Source: SLHU01 sp009929975 (lineage in GTDB: Bacteria > Bacillota > Clostridia > Saccharofermentanales > UBA5734). Taken from it: a stretch of DNA of 64,000 bases. The position numbers were made by a program, and so were the translations under genes. The stretch covers positions 620,001 to 684,000 of the forward strand of contig JAXGZQ010000001.1 in assembly GCA_040776905.1 (NCBI GenBank), written 5' to 3'. The first letter of the stretch is position 1; the number at the start of each line of letters is the position of its first letter. The notes under the pieces are model-generated. The model ran no database searches. It saw only the letters and a list, made by a program, of their open reading frames with translations, and had not been told where the DNA came from. Positions 23,384 through 31,800 of the stretch are shown piece after piece.

Positions 23384-23413
23384 TTGACAGACGCCTGATC
23401 CATCAGGCACAAT
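23384..23413 (+). promoter_or_regulatory. Possible promoter of the HPr-like gene with internal palindrome
   Basis: TTGACA (23384-23389), an 18-base spacer and CACAAT (23408-23413). The spacer contains the perfect inverted repeat GCCTGAT-CC-ATCAGGC (23393-23408), which could be an operator. The -10 is a poor match. Confidence 0.4.
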
Positions 23414-23452
23414 CAAGATATCATCGCGAACGGGAAGAAAGGTGCACACGAT

Positions 23453-23683
23453 ATGGATAAATTTACAGTTCATTTGAAATCCATCAATGATGTCAAGGAA
23501 TTTGTCCGCATCGTCAATGAATTTCCCTTCGCTGTCGATCTGGCATCAGGTCGTTATGTTGTTGACGCCAAATCAATCATGGGTATTTTCAGTCTTGATC
23601 TGGCAAAACCGATTGATGTTGAAGTTCCCCAGGGCGACAGCAGCGAACTGCGCCGGAAACTGAGTCCCTTCATCGTCCGCTGA
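23453..23683 (+). CDS. HPr-like (Crh-type) protein lacking the phosphoryl-carrier His
   Basis: 76 residues, one HPr fold. The regulatory-site segment is intact: VVDAKSIMGIFSLDL holds the Ser equivalent to HPr Ser46. The active-site loop that should read G-x-H-A-R-P-A is replaced by KSINDVKEFV, with no His, so it cannot accept phosphate from enzyme I. Bacillus Crh is a precedent: a His-less HPr paralogue that only takes the Ser phosphate and works in carbon catabolite control. Whether the Ser is used here is inference. ATG at 23453 with AAGAAAGGTG upstream. A perfect palindromic terminator overlaps the stop codon. Confidence 0.85.
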   Translation: MDKFTVHLKSINDVKEFVRIVNEFPFAVDLASGRYVVDAKSIMGIFSLDLAKPIDVEVPQGDSSELRRKLSPFIVR

Positions 23684-23708
23684 TATCAGCGGCTATTTTT
23701 TCTTTTTC
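23677..23708 (+). terminator. Terminator of the HPr-like gene
   Basis: The perfect palindrome CCGCTGATATCAGCGG (23677-23692) followed by CTATTTTTTCTTTTT. It overlaps the HPr-like stop and, on the other strand, the Lys-codon-rich end of RNase R. Confidence 0.75.
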
Positions 23709-25636
23709 TTCCGCTTCCGATTGTTTTTACCGCCGTCCGGCCGTCCGGTCATGTCGGCTTTTTTATGTCCGGAAGACTTGTTTTGCTGATCACGGTGCTT
23801 CTTCTTACCGGAACCGGATTTCTTATTTTTTTCCGGTGATTTCCGATCACGATCGAAACGCGAGCCCTTGCCGTTTTTCTGATCCGCCTGGACCAGTTCC
23901 TTATCCAGGTGGGTGACCATCGCGAAATCGATCCGCCGCTGGATGATATCTGCCTGGGCAACCTGGACGGTCACGGCATCGCCGATGCTGTAGACAAGAC
24001 CGGTGGTTTCATTCGTCACGCGCATTCTTTCATCATCATAACGCAGGTATCCCTGCATGGTGCGAAACGGCACCATGCCTTCAACGGTATTCTCCAGCTG
24101 GATGAAAATGCCCGCGGCATTGAAGCCTGACACGATACCGGTGAACACGTCACCCAGTCTGCCGCGCATATACTCAGCCGCTTTCTGATCGACCGTGTCA
24201 CGTTCCGCGTACATGGCCGTCCGTTCCATATCGGAGACATGATCAGCCAGTTCGTCCAGCCCTTTCAACCATGTCTTGCGCTTGACATGCCCATGCAGCT
24301 GCGCTTTGAGAACACGGTGGACGAACAGGTCGGGATAGCGGCGGATCGGCGATGTGAAGTGGCAGTAGTACTCAGATGCCAGACCGAAATGCCCGAGATT
24401 TTCCGGAGCGTAACGGGCTTTTGCCAGCGAGCGCAGCAGCAATTGCGACAGCGTCTGTCCAAAGGGTTCGGTCTTGACCTTTTCCAGCACCTTGGCCAGC
24501 TGCCCCGGGGTGGGAGCGCCTCTCAGCCGGCACGGGACTCCGAGAACATTGGCCAGCCGGGTGAATTTCTGCAGTTTCTCAGGATCTGGCAGCTCGTGCA
24601 CCCGATAAAGAAACGGCAGTTTTTTCTGGTTGGCAAAATGGGCAACCAGCTCATTGGCCGCCAGCATGAACTCTTCAATGATGCCATTGGCGAAGGTGAT
24701 CGGATAAGGATAGATGTCAACAGGATGACCTTCCTGATCGAGGTCAACATGTGTTTCAGGAAACTCAAATTCGATCGATCCCCGGTTGAGGCGTTTCTGT
24801 TTGAGCAAGTCGGCCAGATGACGCATCAGACGCAGTTTCTCGAGAAACCAGGGTTCACGGTCTTCCGGCAGCCGGTCTTCTTCGAGTACCTGGCGGACCT
24901 CATTATAGGAGGATCTGGCGCGGCTGCGGATAATGGTCTCTTCCAAATGGCCCCCGGTCATTTCACCGCTGGCATTAAAGATCATAACCGCGCTGAAGGT
25001 CAGGCGGTCCTGATCGGGATTCAGACTGCAGATCCCGTTCGAAAGCCGCGGCGGCAGCATCGGAATCACCCGGTCGACCAAATAGACACTGGTTGCCCGT
25101 TTTTGAGCTTCTTGATCCAATGTGCTGTTTTCCTCAACATAGTGGCTGACATCCGCGATATGGACCCCGAGTTCAAACCCGCCGGACTCAAGCGCTTCAA
25201 TTCCGATCGCGTCGTCCAGATCCCTGGCATCTTCACCATCAATCGTCATGATCTGTTCATGACGCCGATCAACACGCCCGCGTTCCAGCTCACGTGCGAT
25301 GGTGTCCTCATCCAGCTGCAGCGGATAAGAATCAGCCGCCTGTTTGACCGGCTCGCTGAATGACTCCGGCAAACCATGCTGGCGGATAATCGACAGCATG
25401 GCCACATCGGGCCGGCCCGGATCGCCAAGCACCTCAATGATTTTCGCGGCAGCCGGCCGGGTAACGGGTTCTGTCACTTCCGCCAGCAGTTCACAGACCA
25501 CTTTCATGCCATAGGGCGCGCCATTGAGATGATTCGCGCTGATCCACACTTCCCGCCCCAGATTGGGATCCGGCCGGTCAAGCAGAACGACACCATTTTT
25601 ATGTTCCTGCTGCAGCAGGCCTACACATTTTTGCAT
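23693..25636 (-). CDS. rnr: Ribonuclease R
   Basis: 647 residues. A 3'-to-5' exoribonuclease of the RNB family. Order: a cold-shock-like OB region (about 10-60), a second CSD, the RNB domain with IDGEDARDLDDAIG (the metal-binding Asp cluster, about 150) and RLSNGICSLNPDQDRLTFS, then an S1 domain (GDVFTGIVSGFNAAGIFIQLENTVEGMV) and a Lys/Arg-rich tail ending RKRKKKKK. Compared with 710-810-residue homologues it lacks the N-terminal winged-helix segment. The ATG at 25636 with GGAGAG upstream fixes the short start. secG lies upstream, as in most Bacillota. Confidence 0.93.
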   Translation of the reverse strand: MQKCVGLLQQEHKNGVVLLDRPDPNLGREVWISANHLNGAPYGMKVVCELLAEVTEPVTRPAAAKIIEVLGDPGRPDVAMLSIIRQHGLPESFSEPVKQAADSYPLQLDEDTIARELERGRVDRRHEQIMTIDGEDARDLDDAIGIEALESGGFELGVHIADVSHYVEENSTLDQEAQKRATSVYLVDRVIPMLPPRLSNGICSLNPDQDRLTFSAVMIFNASGEMTGGHLEETIIRSRARSSYNEVRQVLEEDRLPEDREPWFLEKLRLMRHLADLLKQKRLNRGSIEFEFPETHVDLDQEGHPVDIYPYPITFANGIIEEFMLAANELVAHFANQKKLPFLYRVHELPDPEKLQKFTRLANVLGVPCRLRGAPTPGQLAKVLEKVKTEPFGQTLSQLLLRSLAKARYAPENLGHFGLASEYYCHFTSPIRRYPDLFVHRVLKAQLHGHVKRKTWLKGLDELADHVSDMERTAMYAERDTVDQKAAEYMRGRLGDVFTGIVSGFNAAGIFIQLENTVEGMVPFRTMQGYLRYDDERMRVTNETTGLVYSIGDAVTVQVAQADIIQRRIDFAMVTHLDKELVQADQKNGKGSRFDRDRKSPEKNKKSGSGKKKHRDQQNKSSGHKKADMTGRPDGGKNNRKRKKKKK

Positions 25637-25669
25637 ATACTCTCCAGTCTCAGGCAGCTGCTGCCTGAA

Positions 25670-25704
25670 ATAAAAAACAGAGGTATCCCGCGGACGCCTC
25701 TGTT
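25670..25704 (-). terminator. Intrinsic terminator between secG and rnr
   Basis: On the minus strand AACAGAGG...CCTCTGTT (stem 25676-25704) is followed by TTTTATTTC. A second hairpin CAGGCAG-CTG-CTGCCTG lies at 25651-25667. rnr is therefore transcribed through it or from its own promoter. Confidence 0.75.
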
Positions 25705-25760
25705 CAATTCATTGTTCATTTATCGCCACCCGTTGTCACAGGCTGTTTCTGATGCTGCTG

Positions 25761-26009
25761 TCAGCCGCCGCGTCCGGTCAGAAGATAGAGCACAACGGTG
25801 AGAACCGCAAATACGACAGCCGTAACTGATGTCAGTTTCTTGAGCAGGGCATCAATGCTGCGGCCTTTCGACTTGCCGAAAAAGGTTTCCGCTCCGCCGC
25901 CGATGACACCAAGGCCTTTGGAATTGCCTTCCTGAAAGACCACCATAAAAACGAGGCCGATACAGACCAGGATGTCAATCACCGCGATAATGATGGTAAG
26001 TGCGCTCAT
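25761..26009 (-). CDS. secG: Protein translocase subunit SecG
   Basis: 82 residues with two membrane segments (about 4-25 and 58-78). The conserved loop FQEGNSKGLGVIGGGAETFFGKSKGRSIDALLKKLT is diagnostic for SecG of the SecYEG channel. The ATG at 26009 has AGGATAAC-like bases upstream. A good promoter lies at 26078-26106. Confidence 0.95.
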   Translation of the reverse strand: MSALTIIIAVIDILVCIGLVFMVVFQEGNSKGLGVIGGGAETFFGKSKGRSIDALLKKLTSVTAVVFAVLTVVLYLLTGRGG

Positions 26010-26077
26010 GCGTTATCCTCCGCTATGTGTCAGAGTGTGGCGTCCACACCCAGTCTTCCAACCACAAGGTTGACAAA

Positions 26078-26106
26078 ATTCTAGCATATCCCCGTGCCAC
26101 TGGCAA
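26078..26106 (-). promoter_or_regulatory. Promoter of secG
   Basis: On the minus strand TTGCCA (26101-26106), 17 bases, TAGAAT (26078-26083). Confidence 0.65.
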
Positions 26107-26139
26107 GTCCGTGCCATCGCAGGTCCAGCTCTTAAACAC

Positions 26140-26176
26140 AAAAACCCCTAAAGCGAGCGCCTCAGCGGTTTCGTGG
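26140..26176 (-). terminator. Probable terminator of the tRNA array
   Basis: Past the tRNA-Phe 3' end the minus strand reads AACCGCTGAGGCG...TTTAGGGGTTTTTGTG. It can form an imperfect stem with a T-run. Confidence 0.55.
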
Positions 26177-26249
26177 TGCCCAGAGCCGGAATCGAACCAG
26201 CGACACGAGGATTTTCAGTCCACTGCTCTACCAACTGAGCTATCTGGGC
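26174..26249 (-). tRNA. tRNA-Phe (GAA)
   Basis: Acceptor GCCCAGA/TCTGGGC, anticodon loop CTGAAAA (GAA), T arm GGTTCGATTCC, CCA encoded. Last of a three-tRNA array. Confidence 0.95.
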
Positions 26250-26253
26250 GATT

Positions 26254-26330
26254 TGGCGACGCAGAAGGGGCTCGAACCCTCGACCTCCAGCGTGACAGGC
26301 TGGCATTCTAACCAACTGAACTACTGCGCC
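26254..26330 (-). tRNA. tRNA-Asp (GTC)
   Basis: Acceptor GGCGCAG/CTGCGTC, anticodon stem CCAGC/GCTGG with loop CTGTCAC (GTC), CCA encoded. It lies 4 bases from tRNA-Phe. Confidence 0.95.
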
Positions 26331-26344
26331 GTATTAAATTACCT

Positions 26345-26420
26345 TGGTGGGAGCTACAGGGCTCGAACCTGTGACCCTCTGCTTGTAAGGCAGATGCTCT
26401 CCCAGCTGAGCTAAGCTCCC
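26345..26420 (-). tRNA. tRNA-Val (TAC)
   Basis: Acceptor GGGAGCT/AGCTCCC, anticodon stem TCTGC/GCAGA with loop CTTACAA (TAC), CCA encoded. First gene of the array. Confidence 0.95.
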
Positions 26421-26451
26421 GTTCTCCCGCACTCAATTGAGCGCAAGTGAG

Positions 26452-26480
26452 AGTATAATAGAAAGCGGATAGGTTGTCAA
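26452..26480 (-). promoter_or_regulatory. Promoter of the tRNA Val-Asp-Phe array
   Basis: On the minus strand TTGACA (26475-26480), a 17-base spacer, TATACT (26452-26457), about 32 bases before tRNA-Val. Confidence 0.8.
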
Positions 26481-26568
26481 CTGCTTTGAATCATAAAATT
26501 CTGGTTTTCCGCCTTATTTCTTTCATTTGATTTTCTTAAGATTTCAGGATGCTGAAATCCTCTCTGAT

Positions 26569-27360
26569 TCATAAAATTCCGAACAGTTTTCGAGCGTTAT
26601 CGGTTGTCTGCCTGGCAACCGTCTGAACTTCACTTTTCCAAAGTTCGGCGATTCTGGCCGCGATCAGGGGCAAACGGGACGGTTCGTTGCGTTTGCCGCG
26701 ATACGGTTCCGGTGTTAGATACGGACTGTCTGTCTCCAGCAAAAGGCGATCACGTGGGCACATCCGCACAACATCCAGTGCCCGACGGGCGTTCTTGAAG
26801 GTCACGGGGCCGTCAAATCCCAGATAAAATCCCATGTCAAGCAGCGTTTCAGCAGTCTCAGGACTGCCGGAAAAACAATGGACCACACCGGGTTCGCTCT
26901 TACGCATCAACCCGTCCCGGCTGGCGGTCTGCAGCAATGCCAGACAGTCAGCCGTTGCCTCCCGCAAATGAATGATCAGAGGCAGATCATGACGGGCCGC
27001 AAGCTCGATCTGAGCGCGAAAGACCGACTGCTGCAGCGGCCGCGGCGATAAATCATAATGATAATCCAGCCCGATTTCTCCGATAGCAACCAGTTTCCCT
27101 TCCGGCGCGGCCTGGATCAGCGCCTCAAGTGCGGACTCGGTGTCCCCGCTGAAATATTTCGCCTCATGCGGATGAACACCGATCGAGCAAAACAGACGGT
27201 CATCAGCCGCTGCCATTGCGAGTGCCCGCCTGGAATCATCCAGGTCTGAGCCCGGCAGAATAACATGGGTGACCGACTGCTCTCCGGCACGATCCAGCAC
27301 CTCACGCCAGTCGTCTTTGAATTCCTCAGATTGCAGATGGGCATGGGTATCGATCAGCAT
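26569..27360 (-). CDS. TatD family metal-dependent hydrolase
   Basis: 263 residues, TatD/YcfH length. The metal ligands appear in order: IDTHAHL (HxH, residues 5-9), IGEIGLDYHY (Glu, about 95), DLPLIIHLR (His), VVHCFSG (His) and LLLETDSPYL (Asp, about 210). TatD enzymes are 3' exonucleases or D-aminoacyl-type hydrolases. The ATG at 27360 lies just after the metG stop with TGAGGTC upstream, so it is an operon with metG, a common arrangement in Bacillota. Confidence 0.94.
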   Translation of the reverse strand: MLIDTHAHLQSEEFKDDWREVLDRAGEQSVTHVILPGSDLDDSRRALAMAAADDRLFCSIGVHPHEAKYFSGDTESALEALIQAAPEGKLVAIGEIGLDYHYDLSPRPLQQSVFRAQIELAARHDLPLIIHLREATADCLALLQTASRDGLMRKSEPGVVHCFSGSPETAETLLDMGFYLGFDGPVTFKNARRALDVVRMCPRDRLLLETDSPYLTPEPYRGKRNEPSRLPLIAARIAELWKSEVQTVARQTTDNARKLFGIL

Positions 27361-27361
27361 C

Positions 27362-29305
27362 TCAACTGACCTCAGATCCGCTGGCGACGACCTGATCGAC
27401 GGTCAGCAGTCGATAGCCGCCGTCTTCTGTCTCCGCGCACAGCAGCATGCCGTTCGACTCAACCCCGCGGATGGCCCGCGGCTTGAGATTGGTGACGACG
27501 ATGACCTGGCGGCCGACCAGTTCTTCCGGTTGATAGGAAGCGGCGATGCCAGACACAATCTGGCGCGTCTCTGTGCCCATATCGACCTGTGAACAGAGCA
27601 GACGATCTGATTTTTTCACTCGTTCACAAGCTTTGATCGTCCCGACCCGCAGGCTGACTTTACTGAAATCATCGAACTCAATCAGAGGCAGTGTATCCTC
27701 GGATTCACCGGTTTGCGTTTCAGCCGGGTTTTCATTCTCCATGGTCAGCATCGCGTTGAGCTTCTCGATTTCCTTCTCCAGATCCAACCGGGGAAAAATC
27801 GGTGGGGTCTTGCGTACGCCGCGGCTTTGGTAAAGGCCGAAGGTCCGGCTGGATTCCCAGGTCCGCAGCGACGGATCGTCAAGTCCCAGCGCGTCCCAGA
27901 TGCGTTCCGGCGTGCGGGTCATGAACGGTTGAATCAAAATGGAGACGATACGGATCGCTTCGGCCAGGTTATACAGGACCATGGCAAGGCGGCCGCTCTG
28001 CTCTTCCGATCGGGCCAGAATCCAGGGAGCTGTTTCGTCAATGTACTTATTGCTGCGGCCGATGACTTTCCAGATCTCACTCAGCGCCTGGCTGAACTGG
28101 AGATGCTCCATCGCCTGTTCAACCTGTTCCGGCAGCGCGCGGCACAGGGCAATCAATTCATCGTCAAAGTCTCCTGATACGCGCTGCTCCGGCAGGCCCT
28201 CCGGAAAATATTTGTCAATCATCGCGACGGTCCGGCTGACCAGATTGCCCAGATCATTGGCCAGGTCGGAATTGATCCGGGATATGAGTGCTTCATTGGA
28301 GAAATTCCCGTCAGATCCGAAGGGCACCTCACGCAGCAGGAAATAGCGGATCGCGTCCACGCCATATTCATGGCAGAGAACGACCGGATCGATAACATTG
28401 CCCTTTGACTTGGACATCTTGCCATCTTTGAACAGCAGCCAGCCATGTCCGAAGACCTGCTTCGGCAGCGGCAGATCCAGGGCCATCAGCATCGCCGGCC
28501 AGATGATCGTATGAAAACGGACAATCTCTTTGCCGACCAGTTGTACATCCGCCGGCCAGTACCGTTCGAAGTCGGCCGGGTCATGCGGATAGCCCAGGGC
28601 GGTTATATAATTGGACAGCGCGTCAATCCAGACATACACGACATGCTTGGGATCAAACGGTACCGGAATACCCCAGTCGAAGGTTGTGCGCGAGACACAC
28701 AGATCCTCCAATCCAGGCCTGAGGAAATTGTTGAGCATCTCATTGGCCCGGCTGGGTGGCTGAATGAAGTCAGGCTGACGCTCGAACAGGTCAATCAGAC
28801 GCTGCTGAAATCTCGACAGCCGGAAAAAGTAACTTTCTTCACGCGTTTTTTCGACCGGCCGGCCGCAGTCCGGGCAATTGCCCTGCTCAAGCTGGGTTTC
28901 CGTCCAGAAAGATTCACACGGCGTGCAGTACCAGCCTTCATACTCGCTTTTATAGATATCGCCCTGGTCATAGAGTTTTTGAAAAATATACTGGATAGCT
29001 TTTTCATGCTGCTCGTCCGTGGTCCGGATGAAGCGGTCATAGGAGATATCCAGTAGTTTCCACAGATCACGGATGCCGCTGACGATATGGTCGACATACG
29101 CCTTCGGTGTGACGTTTTCTGAGGCCGCTTTGCGCTGGATTTTCTGGCCATGTTCATCCGTTCCGGTCAGGAACTGGACATCAAAGCCGCGAAACCGCTT
29201 ATAGCGCGCCATAGCGTCGGCCGCGACCGTTGTATAGGAATGACCGATATGTAGATTCCCACTGGGATAATAGATCGGTGTCGTAATGTAATATGTTTTC
29301 TTCAT
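27362..29305 (-). CDS. metG: Methionine-tRNA ligase
   Basis: 647 residues. A class I synthetase charging tRNA-Met. PSGNLHIGHSYT is the HIGH motif, CTPCESFW...NCPDCG a zinc knuckle and GKMSKSKGN the KMSKS loop (about residue 300). A C-terminal tRNA-binding (EMAP/Trbp111-like) domain of about 100 residues starts near DDFSKVSLRVGTIKACERV and serves dimerisation. AGGGGGT precedes the ATG at 29305. No T-box leader is seen upstream. Confidence 0.96.
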   Translation of the reverse strand: MKKTYYITTPIYYPSGNLHIGHSYTTVAADAMARYKRFRGFDVQFLTGTDEHGQKIQRKAASENVTPKAYVDHIVSGIRDLWKLLDISYDRFIRTTDEQHEKAIQYIFQKLYDQGDIYKSEYEGWYCTPCESFWTETQLEQGNCPDCGRPVEKTREESYFFRLSRFQQRLIDLFERQPDFIQPPSRANEMLNNFLRPGLEDLCVSRTTFDWGIPVPFDPKHVVYVWIDALSNYITALGYPHDPADFERYWPADVQLVGKEIVRFHTIIWPAMLMALDLPLPKQVFGHGWLLFKDGKMSKSKGNVIDPVVLCHEYGVDAIRYFLLREVPFGSDGNFSNEALISRINSDLANDLGNLVSRTVAMIDKYFPEGLPEQRVSGDFDDELIALCRALPEQVEQAMEHLQFSQALSEIWKVIGRSNKYIDETAPWILARSEEQSGRLAMVLYNLAEAIRIVSILIQPFMTRTPERIWDALGLDDPSLRTWESSRTFGLYQSRGVRKTPPIFPRLDLEKEIEKLNAMLTMENENPAETQTGESEDTLPLIEFDDFSKVSLRVGTIKACERVKKSDRLLCSQVDMGTETRQIVSGIAASYQPEELVGRQVIVVTNLKPRAIRGVESNGMLLCAETEDGGYRLLTVDQVVASGSEVS

Positions 29306-29428
29306 GCCGCAACCCCCTGATGGTTTTCATCAAGGCAGATCGCCGTTCCAACAGGCGCTGCCCGGTAAACCTTCCTGACATTATACAGAATTCGCGCGAT
29401 AATGTGAACCTGGCCTGCATCACAGGGC

Positions 29429-29458
29429 TTGACAAATCATTCGGCGATGACATAAAAT
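29429..29458 (+). promoter_or_regulatory. Promoter of tRNA-Ala
   Basis: TTGACA (29429-29434), 18 bases, TAAAAT (29453-29458), ending 12 bases before the tRNA. Confidence 0.75.
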
Positions 29459-29469
29459 AATCGAGCCAT

Positions 29470-29545
29470 GGGGCATTAGCGCAGCTGGGAGCGCATCACA
29501 CTGGCAGTGTGGGGGTCACGAGTTCGAGTCTCGTATGCTCCACCA
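29470..29545 (+). tRNA. tRNA-Ala (GGC)
   Basis: Acceptor GGGGCAT/ATGCTCC with the alanine identity pair G3-T70. Anticodon loop CTGGCAG (GGC). CCA encoded. Confidence 0.95.
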
Positions 29546-29548
29546 GGC

Positions 29549-29588
29549 AAAACCACCTTCGTCGTTTTTTCGACAGGGTGGTTTTTAT
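29549..29588 (+). terminator. Terminator after tRNA-Ala
   Basis: AAAACCACC pairs with GGTGGTTTT around a CGTCG/CGAC inner stem, followed by TTTTATAT. It may also end the opposing Rrf2 transcript. Confidence 0.8.
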
Positions 29589-30025
29589 ATGTAGAACATC
29601 ATCTCAGACGCATCATGGTCAGTTGAACTTCGCATCAGGTCAGCCAGTGTGATCTCCGACAGATGGTGGTGTATCTTCTCATTGAGCGGCTGCCAGACAT
29701 GATCTGTCAGACAGCGGCGCATACCGGTCATCTCTGTCGGCTGTTCATCAAATGAGACAATCCGGGTATCTCCCTCCAATATGGTCATGACATCAGCGAC
29801 TGAAATATCCGCTGGCGGGCGATTCAACTGATACCCTCCCTGTGCGCCTTTGACGCTGCGGACAATGCCTGATTTACGCAGCATCGCGAATTCCTGCTCA
29901 AGATATTTCAGTGAGATTTCCTGCCGCTCAGCAATCTGATGCAGCGGAACATGGCTGGTTCCTGACTGCTCAGCCAGATCGATCAGGGCCCGAAGCCCGT
30001 ATCGGCATTTCGTCGATATTTTCAT
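29585..30025 (-). CDS. Rrf2 family transcriptional regulator
   Basis: 146 residues. Rrf2 winged helix: STKCRYGLRALIDLAEQSG at the start, then IAERQEISLKYLEQEFAMLRKSGIVRSVKGAQGGY. The Rrf2 C-terminal region normally has three Cys for an Fe-S cluster, but here only one remains (MRRCLTDHVWQPL). So a cysteine-ligated IscR-type cluster is unlikely and another signal or partner may act. GAGGT precedes the ATG at 30025. A second Rrf2 gene lies 26 bases upstream on the same strand. Confidence 0.9.
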   Translation of the reverse strand: MKISTKCRYGLRALIDLAEQSGTSHVPLHQIAERQEISLKYLEQEFAMLRKSGIVRSVKGAQGGYQLNRPPADISVADVMTILEGDTRIVSFDEQPTEMTGMRRCLTDHVWQPLNEKIHHHLSEITLADLMRSSTDHDASEMMFYI

Positions 30026-30051
30026 CTCAGTTTACCTCGTATGCGGCCGGA

Positions 30052-30495
30052 TCAGATGGAAAAATCAATCTGCTCTTCATAACGGCCTTCGTGATAACGG
30101 GTGGCCAGCATGGCCAGTGTCAGCTGATCCGTCTGCCGGACCATCACTTCACCCATTGCCTGCCAGACAGGGCGGGTGCGGCAGGCCGCGCTGCGATGGC
30201 AGGCCTGATCTTTCTCAAGGCAGCGGACCGGTGCCAGATCACCCTCGGCCGCCTGCAGCACATCCAAAACACTGATCTGGTCGGCAGACTGTGCCAGGCA
30301 GTAGCCGCCCTGCTTGCCGCGAATGCTTCGAATCAGCCCGGCCCGTTTCAACCGGGTGAAAATCTGCTCGAGATATCGATCGGAAAGGCCGGTCCGTGCA
30401 CTGATCTCCCGGACACTCAGCCGCTGGTCCGGTGGGCTGAGCGCGAAAACAAACATCGCTTCCAGAGCGTAAACGCCTTTCGTTGACAGGCGCAT
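30052..30495 (-). CDS. Rrf2 family transcriptional regulator (Cys-bearing, IscR-like)
   Basis: 147 residues. MRLSTKGVYALEAMFVFA, then VREISARTGLSDRYLEQIFTRLKRAGLIRSIRGKQGGY form the Rrf2 DNA-binding domain. The cluster region is RCLEKDQACHRSAACRTRPVW, with three cysteines in C-x7-C-x5-C spacing, consistent with an Fe-S ligand set as in IscR, NsrR or CymR-like relatives. The ATG at 30495 fits AAAGGAGG upstream; an in-frame extension to 30522 has no ribosome site. Its neighbour on the same strand is the low-Cys paralogue. Confidence 0.9.
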   Translation of the reverse strand: MRLSTKGVYALEAMFVFALSPPDQRLSVREISARTGLSDRYLEQIFTRLKRAGLIRSIRGKQGGYCLAQSADQISVLDVLQAAEGDLAPVRCLEKDQACHRSAACRTRPVWQAMGEVMVRQTDQLTLAMLATRYHEGRYEEQIDFSI

Positions 30496-30561
30496 CGGGG
30501 CCTCCTTTCCCGGACGCCGCATTCAAATCAATCGATTGAGCGGTGGCCGGATGGTTTATTC

Positions 30562-31521
30562 TTAGTATTCCTGTATGTTTATATGATCATATAAAAGCTG
30601 GCCGGGCCTGTCAAGTTGAGGGGGCCGTTCAGCCGCCGACAGACAGGCCCGCCGATACTCGATCGGGCGCATACCGGTTCCTTTCAGGAACATGGCTGAA
30701 AAGCGGCTGGCTGTCTTGTAGCCGCACCGCTGAGCGATATCACCTATCAGGAGGCTGTCGTTTTTCAGGAGCTGACAGGCCAGATCAAGCCGGCAGCCAA
30801 TCAGGTAATCACGAATCGTTATTTGAAATGTCTGCCGGAATGAGCGGCTCAAGTGGCTCGGATTGACCCCAAGCCGCTGCGCGATCACCTGAAGACTGAG
30901 CGGTCTGGCACAGTGCTGCTTCAGATAATCCAGAAGTTCAGGCATCCTCTGCTGAAGACCACGATGATTCGTCAAGCCGCGGAAATTCGGATATCCAATA
31001 TTGGACTGCCTGATGAGAAGGATCGCCAGTTGAGCTGCGATATTCCGGGTCATCCAATCGAATCCGGGGGCAGCCTGCTGTTGCTCCAGCTCAATCTGCC
31101 GCAACAGATCACGGGCAGCGCTGCCGATTTCGGTTGATTGATCACGAATCACCAGCCTCGATTGAGGTTGAATCGTCTTCAGCATCTGATGCATATAAGT
31201 TGCCTGGAAAATAACAATCTGACAAATAAGTGGAAAGCGCTTGTGCTGAATCGTCAGATCTATGCCCTCAAACTGCGATTGGGGATCGAGCGAGATCAGC
31301 GTTCTGGCTTCATATGACTGGCATAGGCAGCCGGCACCACGGCCTACGATCAGCGGCGCGCCAGAAAGAATGAACATATAAGAAGGAAGTGAACCGGCGG
31401 ATGTGATCACCAGCTGATTCTGGACAGCCACCTTCAAATAGCGCATGGGGCCAGCTGAAAGATGATAGAGAACTGGACCTTCAGGTAAACGGTCTGGATG
31501 AATAATGAGTTTGTGTCGCAT
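30562..31521 (-). CDS. AraC family transcriptional regulator
   Basis: 319 residues. The C-terminal double HTH is clear: LSLQVIAQRLGVNPSHLSRSFRQTFQITIRDYLIGCRLDLACQLL, then LIGDIAQRCGYKTASRFSAMFLKGTGMRPIEYRR. The N-terminal 190 residues are an uncharacterised sensor domain. I keep the ATG at 31521, but no good ribosome site precedes it and a TTGACA lies only about 8 bases upstream. The message may be leaderless or begin translation later. A plus-strand gene starts 280 bases away, divergently. Confidence 0.85.
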   Translation of the reverse strand: MRHKLIIHPDRLPEGPVLYHLSAGPMRYLKVAVQNQLVITSAGSLPSYMFILSGAPLIVGRGAGCLCQSYEARTLISLDPQSQFEGIDLTIQHKRFPLICQIVIFQATYMHQMLKTIQPQSRLVIRDQSTEIGSAARDLLRQIELEQQQAAPGFDWMTRNIAAQLAILLIRQSNIGYPNFRGLTNHRGLQQRMPELLDYLKQHCARPLSLQVIAQRLGVNPSHLSRSFRQTFQITIRDYLIGCRLDLACQLLKNDSLLIGDIAQRCGYKTASRFSAMFLKGTGMRPIEYRRACLSAAERPPQLDRPGQLLYDHINIQEY

Positions 31522-31800
31522 CGCTTTATTATGTCAATCCCGGATGTATTTTTGGCCGCCAGCACAACAGCATGACGTCAAATTATGAATGATTATACCG
31601 CTATATCCAACGATAATAATGCCTGCTCAGTGAAATGTTGATGAAAATGCACTTCTTTTTGCGTCAATCCTGCTGGATTGACATTGTCAGCCATCAACCG
31701 CCGGCTGGTGATCTGTGATATGTTTTTTGCCCTGTGATATGGTAAAATATATTACTGTTCAACACAACGGCCTGTCGGATCAACAGCAGAGGATGGTTGG

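Noticed and set aside
24239..25363. Plus-strand open frame of 374 codons opposite RNase R
   Set aside because: Antisense to a clearly conserved gene, with no ribosome site and no recognisable motif. Long antisense frames arise here from GC-biased codon use.
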